In this document: in pieces, positions 1 through 9,553 of the stretch
How the letters are laid out: each line of letters starts with the position of its first letter
Numbering within the stretch: the first letter of the stretch is position 1
Assembly: GCF_042100115.1 (NCBI RefSeq)
Contig: NC_091272.1
Location: 4,588,001-4,652,000 of the forward strand
Length of the DNA: 64,000 nucleotides
Direction of reading: 5' to 3'
Source: Alternaria dauci
Lineage: Eukaryota; Ascomycota; Dothideomycetes; Pleosporales; Pleosporaceae
Notes under the pieces: model-generated
The model's input: only the letters and a program-made list of their open reading frames with translations
What the model was told of the DNA's origin: nothing
The model's database searches: none
Made by a program: the position numbers and the translations under genes

Positions 1-1327
1 TTACAGGATCAAGCACCAACTCCTCTGGGAATGTGGAGAGTAACTGCTCGACCTGTCTCCTCCCCGGTGACAAAATGCACACCATCTTAATTTCGGTCAT
101 GGGGGTAGACGAAGTAGACTTGGCAGTTGTTGTTGGCGGCGTTATTCTCGTGGGTGATTTGTCAGAGGAATATTGTAGTTTCAGAATTTCAACGGCTTTA
201 CTCCTTGCTCCGGGTTTACGGTTTAGTACGTCGCTCAGTTGCAGACAGAGCGACTCAACGACGAGTTTGAAGCGGCTGAAACGGATGAATGAGGAATATA
301 GTCTGTGTGGATCAGGTCCGTTTGTTACACCAGTAGCAAGCGGAGTCTGCTGAACAGGAATAGCGGTCTCGCCTTGTTGGAGATGTTGCGCTAGCGGACT
401 AGGATTTGGTGGGTGATTGTGCTGGCCATGTGCATGGGGTACTGGGGGTGCATGACCACCCAAGCCTAACGCTCCTTGCATGAATTGTGGAAACGGCATT
501 GCTGGAGCTGGCGGAGGTGGTGGAGGAATCTGGTTCGCGTTACCAGTGGTATGAGCATGGCCTGCACCACCAACAATCTGTGTGCTGACGAAGACTTGGT
601 TTCCGGCGTGTTGGGATTGTTGTTGAAGAGTAACGTGCCCACCGTTTGGGGTAGCCCCTCCTTGGATTCCTCCTGCAGGACCAACCAATCCGCCATGCGG
701 ATCTGTCAGTAGGCGTGATATGAAATGGGGGCACATTGTCAATCCGAGAAATATCCAGAGACTCCTCAGCTTTGGCAGATCTTGTCTAAGACCCCTGTCT
801 CCAGACCTGCTCCCCAGGTACCGTGTCCATAGTCCCAGGTCTTTGTCTTTTATCCGGAGGTACACGCTCTGTATGTTGACAGAGGCGGGCGACGCGACAA
901 CACGAAAGACGTTGCAATCACTGGGGTGTGTAAACAGGAACTTGTTCTGCGAGTACAGAATATCCACCGCTTCATTGTGGATTTGTTTGTTTGTCCGGAC
1001 AAGGTTTACGTTGATACTACGGGTTATGTCGGGCGGAGATTCGGGCGCTGGAGCAGGCCATAATAACGGGTTACTAGAAACCAACGCGTACGTATAGACG
1101 CGATCGCGGAGTTCTCTCGGCAAAGACAAGAGGAGGCAAAATGACGGATCGACTTGAGTTTGCGCTTGTAGGCCTGTGGGCGTGGGGCGGGCGGCGCTAT
1201 GCGATGGGTTGCGGAGGCGCGTTGGGCGACTTGGTGATTGCGGCGCGTCAATCATAGTGGTATCAGAAGAACTGCTGCTGTTGGAAGAGGAACGCGACCG
1301 CGATGGTGTCGAAGTGCGGGAAGCCAT
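1..1327 (-). CDS. F-box-like 2EXR-type protein, 3' end cut by window edge
   Basis: An uninterrupted frame runs from an ATG at 1327 to the window edge (442 codons seen, no stop), so the C-terminus is missing. Residues 1-60 are Ser/Thr/Pro-rich and look disordered. Around residue 63 comes a hydrophobic stretch beginning FCLLLSLPRELRDRVYTYAL, then a segment around NLVRTNKQIHNEAVDILYSQN. This pairing (L-P-x-E-[LI]-R-[DN]-x-[IV]-Y followed by L-x-x-[TV]-[NC]-[RK]-Q-[IV]-x-x-E-[AS]) is the usual signature of the fungal 2EXR/DUF7730 F-box-like proteins. After about residue 230 the protein becomes Gln/Gly/His/Pro-rich (PPPPPPAPAMPFPQF, HAHGQHNHPP), then turns to an ordinary mixed composition. Members are thought to be adaptor-like, but no substrate is known and I infer none. 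Upstream codons stay open a little beyond 1327 but offer no other ATG nearby. Confidence 0.75.
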   Translation of the reverse strand, partial: MASRTSTPSRSRSSSNSSSSSDTTMIDAPQSPSRPTRLRNPSHSAARPTPTGLQAQTQVDPSFCLLLSLPRELRDRVYTYALVSSNPLLWPAPAPESPPDITRSINVNLVRTNKQIHNEAVDILYSQNKFLFTHPSDCNVFRVVASPASVNIQSVYLRIKDKDLGLWTRYLGSRSGDRGLRQDLPKLRSLWIFLGLTMCPHFISRLLTDPHGGLVGPAGGIQGGATPNGGHVTLQQQSQHAGNQVFVSTQIVGGAGHAHTTGNANQIPPPPPPAPAMPFPQFMQGALGLGGHAPPVPHAHGQHNHPPNPSPLAQHLQQGETAIPVQQTPLATGVTNGPDPHRLYSSFIRFSRFKLVVESLCLQLSDVLNRKPGARSKAVEILKLQYSSDKSPTRITPPTTTAKSTSSTPMTEIKMVCILSPGRRQVEQLLSTFPEELVLDPV

Positions 1328-2123
1328 CCTTTCTGGTTTCGGATGGAAGCGCTTGCTGATAAATAGCCTGGTGGGGCTGTGAAGTGATGCAACGGTACGT
1401 AGGGCAACGGTAGGGCGTGGTGGTGGTAGCAGTGCAGCAGTATTGTAGTACTGTGCTGCGCACGATCTGGCGAAAGCAGGGACGCGTGTTTCACGTTCTT
1501 ATCATGTGCGAAACGATGGAGAATGCGAATGTCAGAGACAATCCACGCTTGGCCAGAACAAGAGCAAGGGAAAAGTGTTGAGTGGCTGCAACCTGTGCCT
1601 CGTTCCTCCACCACCCGGTGATGAGGTAAAATCCAACACCCCACACTTGCACTGCTGTGCTGCCATCATCGTCCAACCGCTGAGAATATGGCCGTGGCTA
1701 GACCGATGCCGATCAATGTTCGCGCTACCCAATTACTTCCCAGCAAAACCCAACACGGCTATTCCCGGTGCGGTAAATGCGCCTTCGATATTTCTAGACT
1801 GTCTTTTCCCTTCCTACCCAGGCAGCTGTGCCTCTCTTTTCCTGGCTGTCACCAAAATTGCCGCCGGTTCCTCACAAGCTGTTTAGTGAGCTGCTTCGCG
1901 ATGCGGTGCGGAGCGGGGAACCGAGCTTGGATCTTATTACAATTGCCCGGCTCGCCCTTTGATCAGCGTGCACCGCCACGCCTCAAGATGCTCAGATTTA
2001 GCGTGCTAGCTCTAGAAATAAACTGCAGGAACGCGGCAACTCGTCAAGATCACCCAGACTTTTTTGTTCAATCCCACTCATACATGTCGACAAACTCTGA
2101 GCTTCGAAATTATCGTCAAACAG
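1328..2123. other. intergenic, no gene supported
   Basis: This holds the presumed promoter of the 2EXR gene and the 3' flank of the EEP gene, both on the minus strand. Short open frames on both strands overlap each other, have no recognisable domain and no consistent splice structure. I see nothing else. Confidence 0.6.
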
Positions 2124-3128
2124 CTATCGTCCCGGTCGTGGTCGGTCTTCTTCCCATCCAACGTCACACCAAAGACCAAAATGATCGCTGAAATGCGCCT
2201 TTGAAGTCATGTCCTTTACACCAGCCGACGCCTTTCCGCCACAGGATCCCATTTCGCTCGTCTCCAGGATGCCCACGCCTGAAGGGGTAAGGTTCAACAG
2301 AGCAATCTTGTCCAACCGGTTTGGCGGAAAAGACTGTTCACCGTATACACCCCAAGTATGGCCTAGGTCGTTTGGACGAAGGCGTGTCCACGCATCGGTA
2401 AGGCCGTTGGTACGGACAAGGTCGTCGTCTCCTGGGAGAACGGGATTGAAGTCGCCGGCGATGATCCCGCGGCCAGCCGCACTGAGATACGACGCGCAGA
2501 TGGAGAGTTGGTGTGGCCTTAGTGACGGGTTGATTGGCAACGAATCCAGGTGGGCGTTGATGAGTCGAATCCGGAGCGAACCTCTACCAGACGTGTGTTT
2601 GTTTGAAGAGTTCAAAATCAAATCGCAGCACAGTGCGTCTCGTCCAAAACGACTGGGTAATGAAACCCTCCAGATGGCGCCTAGCAGGATACTATCCGTG
2701 TTTACCCAAAGTTTGGACACTAGAGTGATGTTGATGAACTTTTGGTTCCCAAAGGTGGAGGCATCGACATCGCTCATGTACCAGTTTTGCTGTATCCAGG
2801 ATTCTTCGAGCAGTGCTGTAAGCGCTTCCCTTGATACTTCTTGCAGGAAAACAACATTTGCAGCGCTTGAGTTCTCGATGGCCCTTAGTAGTGCCGACAT
2901 ACGAGCCTTTGGTAATGGCGCATCCGCATTTACGTTCCAACTCACGAGGCGGAATGAGCCCGTCCACTGGTGCCTGGTGCCAGGCCGAGAGATTTTCTTA
3001 CTGGAAGATGGCACCCACTGTCCCTGATCAAAGTTGTGCCATTTTTGGAAGCTAGGCGTTGCTGTGGTCGTTGGCAAAGGTGTCTGTTGCCACCATGATT
3101 CGATGTGGGCACGCATTTGCGATAGCAT
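2124..3128 (-). CDS. TDP2-like endonuclease/exonuclease/phosphatase family protein
   Basis: Single-exon frame of 334 aa. It carries the ordered motifs of the EEP phosphodiesterase fold: SWNVNA near residue 63 (Asn metal ligand), FLQEVS near 93 (catalytic Glu), INAHLDS near 190, GDFNP near 222 (Asp/Asn pair) and SDHFGL near 313 (general-base His). The order and the local sequence resemble the tyrosyl-DNA phosphodiesterase 2 branch, which releases 5'-tyrosyl adducts left by topoisomerase II. That substrate is an inference, since fungal EEP proteins of this size are rarely characterised. The first 60 residues are polar and Trp/Gln-rich with no clear targeting signal. All catalytic positions I can identify are present, so the enzyme is probably active. 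The start is the first ATG of the frame. Confidence 0.82.
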   Translation of the reverse strand: MLSQMRAHIESWWQQTPLPTTTATPSFQKWHNFDQGQWVPSSSKKISRPGTRHQWTGSFRLVSWNVNADAPLPKARMSALLRAIENSSAANVVFLQEVSREALTALLEESWIQQNWYMSDVDASTFGNQKFINITLVSKLWVNTDSILLGAIWRVSLPSRFGRDALCCDLILNSSNKHTSGRGSLRIRLINAHLDSLPINPSLRPHQLSICASYLSAAGRGIIAGDFNPVLPGDDDLVRTNGLTDAWTRLRPNDLGHTWGVYGEQSFPPNRLDKIALLNLTPSGVGILETSEMGSCGGKASAGVKDMTSKAHFSDHFGLWCDVGWEEDRPRPGR

Positions 3129-4093
3129 GGCGGAATCAGGTTTGTGGTATTCACGAGAAGGCGTGAAGCGTAGAAGACTGATTGCTTCGTTGTCGATGTA
3201 GCGACAAAGTAAGGTACCTAGGTAAGGAATCAGTCGTCGTCGTGGTGGTGAAGAGAAAGGGCGTCACAGGCCTACAATATATGCTCACGAGTTGTGAAGA
3301 AGCTAGGTATTGTAGGGTACCGATGTCGCCTGTTATGAGTTAGCTTTGATACGCACCCAGGTATGTACCATCTATACTGTACCTAGGTACTTAGGTAGGT
3401 TACCAATGTAGCCTAGAATCGGCCTTGGCGCCTGGTCACCTGGCACGTTCCAAAGCTGCGATTCACAAAGGAAGTTTACTATCATTCAGAATATGTCATG
3501 ATCCAATCAAAGCAACAGTAACATGAAGAGTTATCCATTACCTAGGTACTTAGGTACAACATGGAGCACCAAGGAGATTAGCCAGGCAATGTTGAAGTGG
3601 TCAAGGCCGTCTACCGCTTGACACGACTAAACATAGCCATGGTTAGGCCTGTCGCATTGCACATTCGAAGTCTATTCCGACTTCACCAGCGGTAAATCCG
3701 ATTCCAGAGATTTTGGGCATTCCTCAACAACTGAGGCGGTCTTTGCGAACCAGCCTGCCTCAAAGTTCGACGACACGTGCAGAGTGGGTGAGTATAGGTA
3801 CTCATCCGGTCTATGAATGTTGATCAGCTTACACATAATTAAATATAAATAACTACTAGGGCTGATGACAAAAGCGACTGCATCATGAATTATCCTTCCG
3901 CTCGAACCAACAACCCTACCATGTTGGTTCCCCAAAAAGGGAATGATAGTCGCAGTCTACTCGTTGTCAAGGTTACACAAAACCAGGCTTACTGCGGGGT
4001 ATACAGTCTGAACTCATGTAGACTCTCTTCATTCTATTGTTTTCTTCGAATGACGGGAAAAAGTCTACCTTATTTTCAAGCATATTTGGAAAG
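3129..4093. other. intergenic with palindromic TACCTAGGTA-type repeats
   Basis: Region between the divergent EEP gene (-) and GRF-like gene (+), so it probably holds both promoters. It contains several TACCTAGGTA-like palindromes. Small frames on either strand show no domain. Confidence 0.6.
3208..3558. repeat. dispersed palindromic repeat, TACCTAGGTA family
   Basis: An 18-base word, TACCTAGGTACTTAGGTA, occurs identically at 3380-3397 and 3539-3556. Shorter forms lie at about 3212-3224 (GTACCTAGGTAAG) and in variants (GCTAGGTATT, CCAGGTATG) between. TACCTAGGTA is its own reverse complement. No longer inverted repeat or target duplication is visible that would make this a defined mobile element. 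Confidence 0.6.
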
Positions 4094-4685
4094 ATGGAAC
4101 TGATAAGTGACAGCGACGGAATCATGGAGATACTCCTAAAAGTGCGAGAAACCCCCATACGACAAGGTGAGTAACTAAGTGTTGACACATGTATGCCTCA
4201 TCAGTCACAACTAAGCACAACCTTGGGATACAGGACTATCCGTGGAGGATAGCTCAACATTACCGCACTTCCCTCTCTCGCCGAAGCCATGCTGCCGTTT
4301 CTGCGGCTGTACACCCGAAGGCTGCAAGATTACCTCACCGCACAATGCCAATGGCAACGCAGGTCGACCCTACTACAAGTGTGATTCATGTGAAAGTAGA
4401 AGGAAACTAGGAATAGTGATCCCTGGAGATGATTGGATCACTTGGGATGACGGCAAAGGCGTGCACATCGATAACCCGCGTTGCCACTGCGATGTGCCTA
4501 GCCGTCAGGATCGAGCAGGCACTAACACAACTATACCTGGCTGGGGATTCTGGAGGTGCGCGACGGGGAAGTGTGGATACTATTCGGAGTGTCGAAATGG
4601 TCAGACAAAGGAACAGCGGCAGTGTGACCCAACAGTAGAGGGAGGAGAATCGTTCAGGCCATGGTTACTGAATGGCTTGAGTTGA
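4094..4685 (+). CDS. small GRF-like zinc-finger protein, two exons
   Basis: Exons 4094-4166 and 4234-4685, joined by a 67-base GTGAGT...CAG intron that keeps frame, give 174 aa. An ATG, MELISDSDGIMEILL, opens exon 1. The body has two Cys-rich modules. The first, from about residue 43 (CRFCGCTPEGC), continues through GRPYYKCDSCE to DDWITWDD. That is like the GRF zinc finger layout (C-x-C, then a G-R-x-[FY]-Y-x-C, then an aromatic W). The second, from about residue 98 (RCHCDVPS), contains PGWGFWRCATGKCGYYSEC. GRF fingers bind single-stranded nucleic acid in repair and topoisomerase proteins, but a stand-alone protein of this size has no assigned role. It is convergent with the large minus-strand gene that ends 95 bases downstream. 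Confidence 0.72.
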
Positions 4686-4779
4686 GCATTGTAAGCCTAT
4701 GGCCTTGGAAATATAATTATACTGAACAATACCTATCTACATCTCATAGCGATCAATCGACCTGAGGTTGCTCGTGGTT

Positions 4780-7713
4780 TTAAATCGATTCAACAATTGA
4801 GGAAGACGGGGTAGCTTTGCCGGCTAGACGCTTACTGCGTCGAGCTTGCTGGTGCTGATCTTGACTACCATACGCAATATTGCCTGAAGAAGCGACATAA
4901 CTCGGCGGGTCATCGAGCTGGAATTCTTTACTACAAGTCACTGGCTGCACGTTGAAACTAGCCGTACGAGGCGCACGCTGTAGCATAGGCGACATGAGGG
5001 CCGACATCCTCGGACCTTTACTCAAAGTAGAGGATTGACGGCGAAACTTGGCGTTTATGAGAGCATCGATTTCAGCTTCATCGATGAACGCTTCGTCTCC
5101 ATTGACATGGAAGGCTTCAAGCTCTAGGTTTTCCCACGTCGGGTCGTTGTTGGCAGGAAAGAGGCTGCTGAGGCTCTGTTTTCGGGTATCGATATCTTGA
5201 GTGAGTGTGTAGCCGAGGGCGTAATTGTTAGACTGCGGAATAGACTGTGGAATGTCTTTTGGTTCAGAGTAGTCGATACGGTTCTTCCTACGAAGACTCA
5301 AACGGCAGGTTTGCTGATGCTCGATACCAATTCCAATCTCTTCAAACACGTCCGAGTCTTCAGATTCGTCGGCAGCGGCTCTACGTGTCGTGTATGAGCT
5401 TATGATAGCAGGCCTTTTGTCACTGGATGAGCGGCTATCAGAAAGCTGGCGCCTTTTAGAACGCTTCCGCCCAGGGGCCTGAGTCTCATCATCAGATCCC
5501 GCAGGAGCAACTGTTCGACGTGTCTTCGAGCGCTTCGTAGTAATCCCCGCTGCTTCTTCGGCGAGGAAGCGATCCCGGAGGTCTTCACAGAATTTGATGC
5601 GCTGCTTGATCTCAGGATGGAACAAATCGTAGTAGGCAGCGTAGTCAAAGGGCTCCTTTGAACCACTCCTCTTGTACTCCGCATAGGCTTCGGTCCTCTC
5701 TATCTTCTTGTCGACGAGCTTGACCTCCATGTCACCACGATGAACAGGGAATGAGCCGGGACGAATTTTCCTCTGGAGGATGAACTGTTTCATCTGTGAC
5801 TTTGCACGATGCTCCATGTTCAGACCATATAGTTTGTAAATGAGCGTTCGTTCGTGTGGTTTGGGGGCACCGCGCTCGTAGTCTTCATGAACAGGATAAT
5901 CAGAAAACTCATGTGTATCAGCTAGTCGGCCTTTGGTAGCAGCTTCGATAAACTTGCTAGTCAACGCCGCTTCATAATGATGCTTTGGACCAAACGCGCC
6001 GCCGAAGCGGCCACTGGGCTCTTTTTCCATAGCTACACGTTGATCAACCTTTACGTCACCAACCTGGCAGATGTATGCAAAGTCTAAGAAGCGCTCCATG
6101 CAGTACAGATGTGCGTAACCGACACAGTCGTATGGGTCGGCTACGCCAGTACCGTACGTCTTATGTTTTTCGTCGAATGCGACGCGGTAGTTGCCAACTT
6201 CGGCGGTACCTTTGCCGGTGTACACACGCATTGGGCACTTCTCGAAGCGACAATGGCTGTGAGAGGCAGAGGCATAACGACGTGCCACGTCTGAAGCCAC
6301 TGGCTGGATCCATATGCGGAGATTTCCAAAGGGAAATTGGGTGATGTACTCGTGGATCTGACGAGCAGACATGGTACGCTTCTTGAACTCATGCATACCG
6401 TTGTTTTGACTGTACTCAAACCTGTATTTGGAGGTTTCCCAGTCGCCATGGGGAAGATCCCTGAACTTGTACTTGCGACCTTCTTCGGCGTGTCGATTGA
6501 TACGAGCAGTGCGTGTGGTTTCGCCCCTGGTCGTGTTGTTGACGCGAACCCAGGGCTTATCGTCGCACTTCTTTGGCTTCTCTCCAGCTTTGACCACAGT
6601 CACCTTGACTGGCTTGCTGACGGAGCTGGTATTAGAAACATCAGAGTGTTGGCGAGAATCTTGTGATGACCGAGCACGTTTTGTGGGCTGCCTACAAGGT
6701 CGCTTAACAACAGACACATCGTTGTCAGACCCCGAGTCGGAGCGGTCACGCTTTCGGTGAGGCAGCTGATAAGTAGGAGCTGTATGGGACGGGTGGCTGA
6801 ATTGGCGAGAGCTTGAAGACTGCACGGTATCGAGCTGTTGTGTTCCGGTATGGTGTTCCATGGGCATCGCGACACATCCATTGTACTGTTGCGGATACGG
6901 ATATTGCATAGATTGAAAGTATGGTTGATCTGGGTACATTGAGCCAAAAGGATCAGGATACATGTGCGGATTCTGACCAATGGCTGGACAATGTGACATA
7001 TTTGGCATAGAGACATTGCTATAAGGAAGCGCAGAGAATCCGGGTGTCGTGTGTAGAAACGGAGATCGTGTTTGGGAGTTAGGATCCCAATGACGGACGT
7101 CTTTAGTGTAATCGATGTTGGAGTCTAGAGTTCGGCTACCAAACGGCTCTGTAGAAACCAAGTCAAATATACCCTGTTCGGCCTCATTCTGGTTAAGGTT
7201 TTGTTCTGGTTGATTGTTCTGGTCAGCATTCGCAGAAGAAAACGACAAACCAAGTTCATCCTGGTTGTCATGAGAGAAGTGGTTGGACTGGAATGGATTG
7301 GCAACAAACCCATCCATTGGCATCCCGTTCATAGGCACAACAGCATCATTGGTTCCTGCCCACGCGAACGCGTCTGGGCCGAAGGTGTTGTCATCGAATC
7401 CATCATCGACATCGAACTGCTTCAGATCGAAGTCGCCGAGAAGGCAGGGGTCAATTGCACCGGGTAGGCCAAGCACGCTCTCGGAGCCACTGGACTTGCG
7501 AGATTCAACTTGGCTGTGGGTGCTAGGCAGACGTGCGTCGTTTCTCCACAGATAAGTATCCGCTATCGACTTGTTAACGAGTGAGTAATCCCAAGGATCG
7601 TCAGGGGTTATAAATGCTGCCTGATGATCGGGTTGGGTAGATGGGTTTGTCGGTTGATCCTTCGATACAATCCTTGGAGTGGTTGGTGATTGTGAAACAA
7701 TAGTCGAATACAT
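4780..7713 (-). CDS. large protein of unknown function with conserved Cys/His core
   Basis: Single-exon frame. From the ATG at 7713 it encodes 977 aa. The frame stays open to an ATG at 7809, but those 32 extra codons are AT-rich and include a TATATATATAT tract better read as promoter, so I prefer 7713. Residues 1-380 are low-complexity (Asn, Gln, Pro, Ser, Met-rich) and end in basic stretches such as KRPCRQPTKRARSS. Residues about 386-720 form a well-ordered core. Within it SHCRFEKCPMRV and YDCVGYAHLYCMERFLDF offer C-x4-C and C-x4-H-x2-C groups that could bind zinc. The C-terminal 250 residues are again disordered, with the basic motif KRSKTRR and a final RRSKRLAGK. The basic tails suggest a nuclear protein. 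I recall similar Cys/His cores in other uncharacterised dothideomycete proteins but can assign no function. Confidence 0.72.
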   Translation of the reverse strand: MYSTIVSQSPTTPRIVSKDQPTNPSTQPDHQAAFITPDDPWDYSLVNKSIADTYLWRNDARLPSTHSQVESRKSSGSESVLGLPGAIDPCLLGDFDLKQFDVDDGFDDNTFGPDAFAWAGTNDAVVPMNGMPMDGFVANPFQSNHFSHDNQDELGLSFSSANADQNNQPEQNLNQNEAEQGIFDLVSTEPFGSRTLDSNIDYTKDVRHWDPNSQTRSPFLHTTPGFSALPYSNVSMPNMSHCPAIGQNPHMYPDPFGSMYPDQPYFQSMQYPYPQQYNGCVAMPMEHHTGTQQLDTVQSSSSRQFSHPSHTAPTYQLPHRKRDRSDSGSDNDVSVVKRPCRQPTKRARSSQDSRQHSDVSNTSSVSKPVKVTVVKAGEKPKKCDDKPWVRVNNTTRGETTRTARINRHAEEGRKYKFRDLPHGDWETSKYRFEYSQNNGMHEFKKRTMSARQIHEYITQFPFGNLRIWIQPVASDVARRYASASHSHCRFEKCPMRVYTGKGTAEVGNYRVAFDEKHKTYGTGVADPYDCVGYAHLYCMERFLDFAYICQVGDVKVDQRVAMEKEPSGRFGGAFGPKHHYEAALTSKFIEAATKGRLADTHEFSDYPVHEDYERGAPKPHERTLIYKLYGLNMEHRAKSQMKQFILQRKIRPGSFPVHRGDMEVKLVDKKIERTEAYAEYKRSGSKEPFDYAAYYDLFHPEIKQRIKFCEDLRDRFLAEEAAGITTKRSKTRRTVAPAGSDDETQAPGRKRSKRRQLSDSRSSSDKRPAIISSYTTRRAAADESEDSDVFEEIGIGIEHQQTCRLSLRRKNRIDYSEPKDIPQSIPQSNNYALGYTLTQDIDTRKQSLSSLFPANNDPTWENLELEAFHVNGDEAFIDEAEIDALINAKFRRQSSTLSKGPRMSALMSPMLQRAPRTASFNVQPVTCSKEFQLDDPPSYVASSGNIAYGSQDQHQQARRSKRLAGKATPSSSIVESI

Positions 7714-7775
7714 GTCGGAAGATTTTCTGATATGTTCAAAGCGTACGGGACGCACAGATAGTAAGACGCATATCG

Positions 7776-7786
7776 TATATATATAT
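7776..7786 (-). promoter_or_regulatory. TATA-like tract upstream of the large Cys/His gene
   Basis: TATATATATAT lies about 65 bases before the preferred ATG at 7713, a plausible TATA position for a fungal gene. It is also the main reason for not using the upstream ATG at 7809. Confidence 0.4.
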
Positions 7787-9553
7787 GAGAATTTATAATA
7801 TTCTTTCATCGAGTGTTGTAAAGTAACAGATTTAGACTAGACAAAGGAATGTAGAAAAGGTATCTGTAGGTACACATCGTTGTACTGAGCCTATAAAGCG
7901 GTCATCAAAGGGTGACCAACTAGTGAAATACCAGCATTGTTCGAGTCCTTCTATCACTGTCGGGCACCACTATCACTGAGCATCGTAGCAATAGTTTACT
8001 TCATGCAGGCGTTGCATCGAAACAACTCGCCCGATTGCCTCGGAAGGAGAGCTTCGGAATGAATCGCAAAGTCACGTATCTGTTCTTTGTTAGCTGTTGA
8101 GCTCCGAAATGTGTGTGTGCGGAGAAGCAGGTAATCAAAGGAGGTGATCAGATAATATAAAGCAAATTTTTCGACACAATTTTTACGAACAGGTCTGTGA
8201 ATTTTGTCTTTTTTTCATCATGAAAGGGGTGGGAAGGACGGAACCATACATACCGAATAGCTGTGTCAGAGTGCTGTGCTAAGCACAAGACTACGCGACC
8301 TGCATACTGGCATTGCGCAATAGCATCTGCTGAGAACCTTGATCAAAGGCTGTTGCAGAGTACGCGCGCTGCTGTAGCTGTGGTGTAAAAGTCAAGACGC
8401 GCAACAAAGAAGAAAACTTTTGCCGGGGCGCTAGGACCGGATAATTAGTGTCGCCGGAAGGCCGAACCATTCCCATGCACACGGGCCTTCCCGCCGCCTC
8501 GACACCTCTGGCCTCTACAACCGTTTGCCTTGTGAGTAATCTCCGCCTCAGGAATCCGCACGTCTGGCTCTGTCCCGCTGCTAGGCGATCAAACAGATGT
8601 GCCGCACCTGCACGTGTATTGTTTGGGGATGATCCTGTCTGCGTTAGCCCCACACGAAACACGCCTCGCGTTCAATGGTCAAACACAGACTGTTTAACCA
8701 AACATGAGGACTATCGACGATACTAATCAATCGCACCCAGAGAACAGATCGAGACTCTCTGAATTGAATATGTCCGTGGTTCGTTGAATTCAGAACATTA
8801 AGCTTTGCCCTCGCGGCACATCGAAGCTGAATGGCGAGGAGGCTGAATGAGCATCGAACCCTGTATTTCCGGCAAGAGCCAAACAAGCTGTGAATAGCGC
8901 ATATCTTCCCTGATTATTCGAGGCTACAGCTCCAACACAACGAGGTAGCGAGGATTGATTTTGCTGGCATATGCAAGCTCTAACGCCACAGAAACTCATA
9001 CTCCGCCTTGCTTCAACACCTTGACTTTTGAGGCCATCCTCTCGAACGTTCTCTCCTGATTTCCATCTACCGGAGTAGGCATCGCGTTTCAAAGACCGGG
9101 ATATTCTCGCGAGGCATATCGATAACAGGGGAGACCAAGCGCCAAACGTTCGATGAAGTTCGGAGAACATTATGGCGGGTTATGCGGGAGATGAGCCGCC
9201 TGGATCACATCGCTAGATGCTAAACGTCTGGGATGTTTCTCCTACGGCATCCAGGTAGATCACAAACCACTCAGGTTACCACAACCGTCCGTAACCAATC
9301 AGTGCTCATTCGCAGGATAACAAAGTTCTTGACCCATACCATACACGCAACGCGTCCACCCGAGATGTTTGCGACCGGGGGCTATCATGTACAAAACCAT
9401 GCGTTCATAATGCCACGGCTACCTCTATCTGCACCTCGGACCCTCTACCGTCGTGCTGCTCCTCGATCGTCGATTCTCCGCCAGCGTCTGGTTGGCCCCT
9501 TCTTCCATCTGGGAACTTACTCCTCTATTTCAATGTTTATTTTCTTCTAGACG
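7787..9553. other. long intergenic region, no gene supported
   Basis: About 1.8 kb between the divergent Cys/His gene (-) and membrane-protein gene (+). It contains mutually overlapping frames of 90-126 codons on both strands (largest at 8291-8662 and 8790-9170, minus) with no domain, signal or splice structure. It probably holds both promoters. Confidence 0.55.

Noticed and set aside
7714..7809. N-terminal extension of 32 codons on the large Cys/His protein
   Set aside because: AT-rich, contains a TATATATATAT tract, and resembles promoter or leader sequence more than protein.
8137..8150. AAAGGAGGTGATC, which resembles the complement of the 3' end of bacterial 16S rRNA
   Set aside because: A single short match in a fungal intergenic region with no rRNA sequence around it; chance.
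8291..9170. Minus-strand frames of 123 and 126 codons
   Set aside because: No recognisable domain and no coherent composition. They lie in a divergent promoter region.
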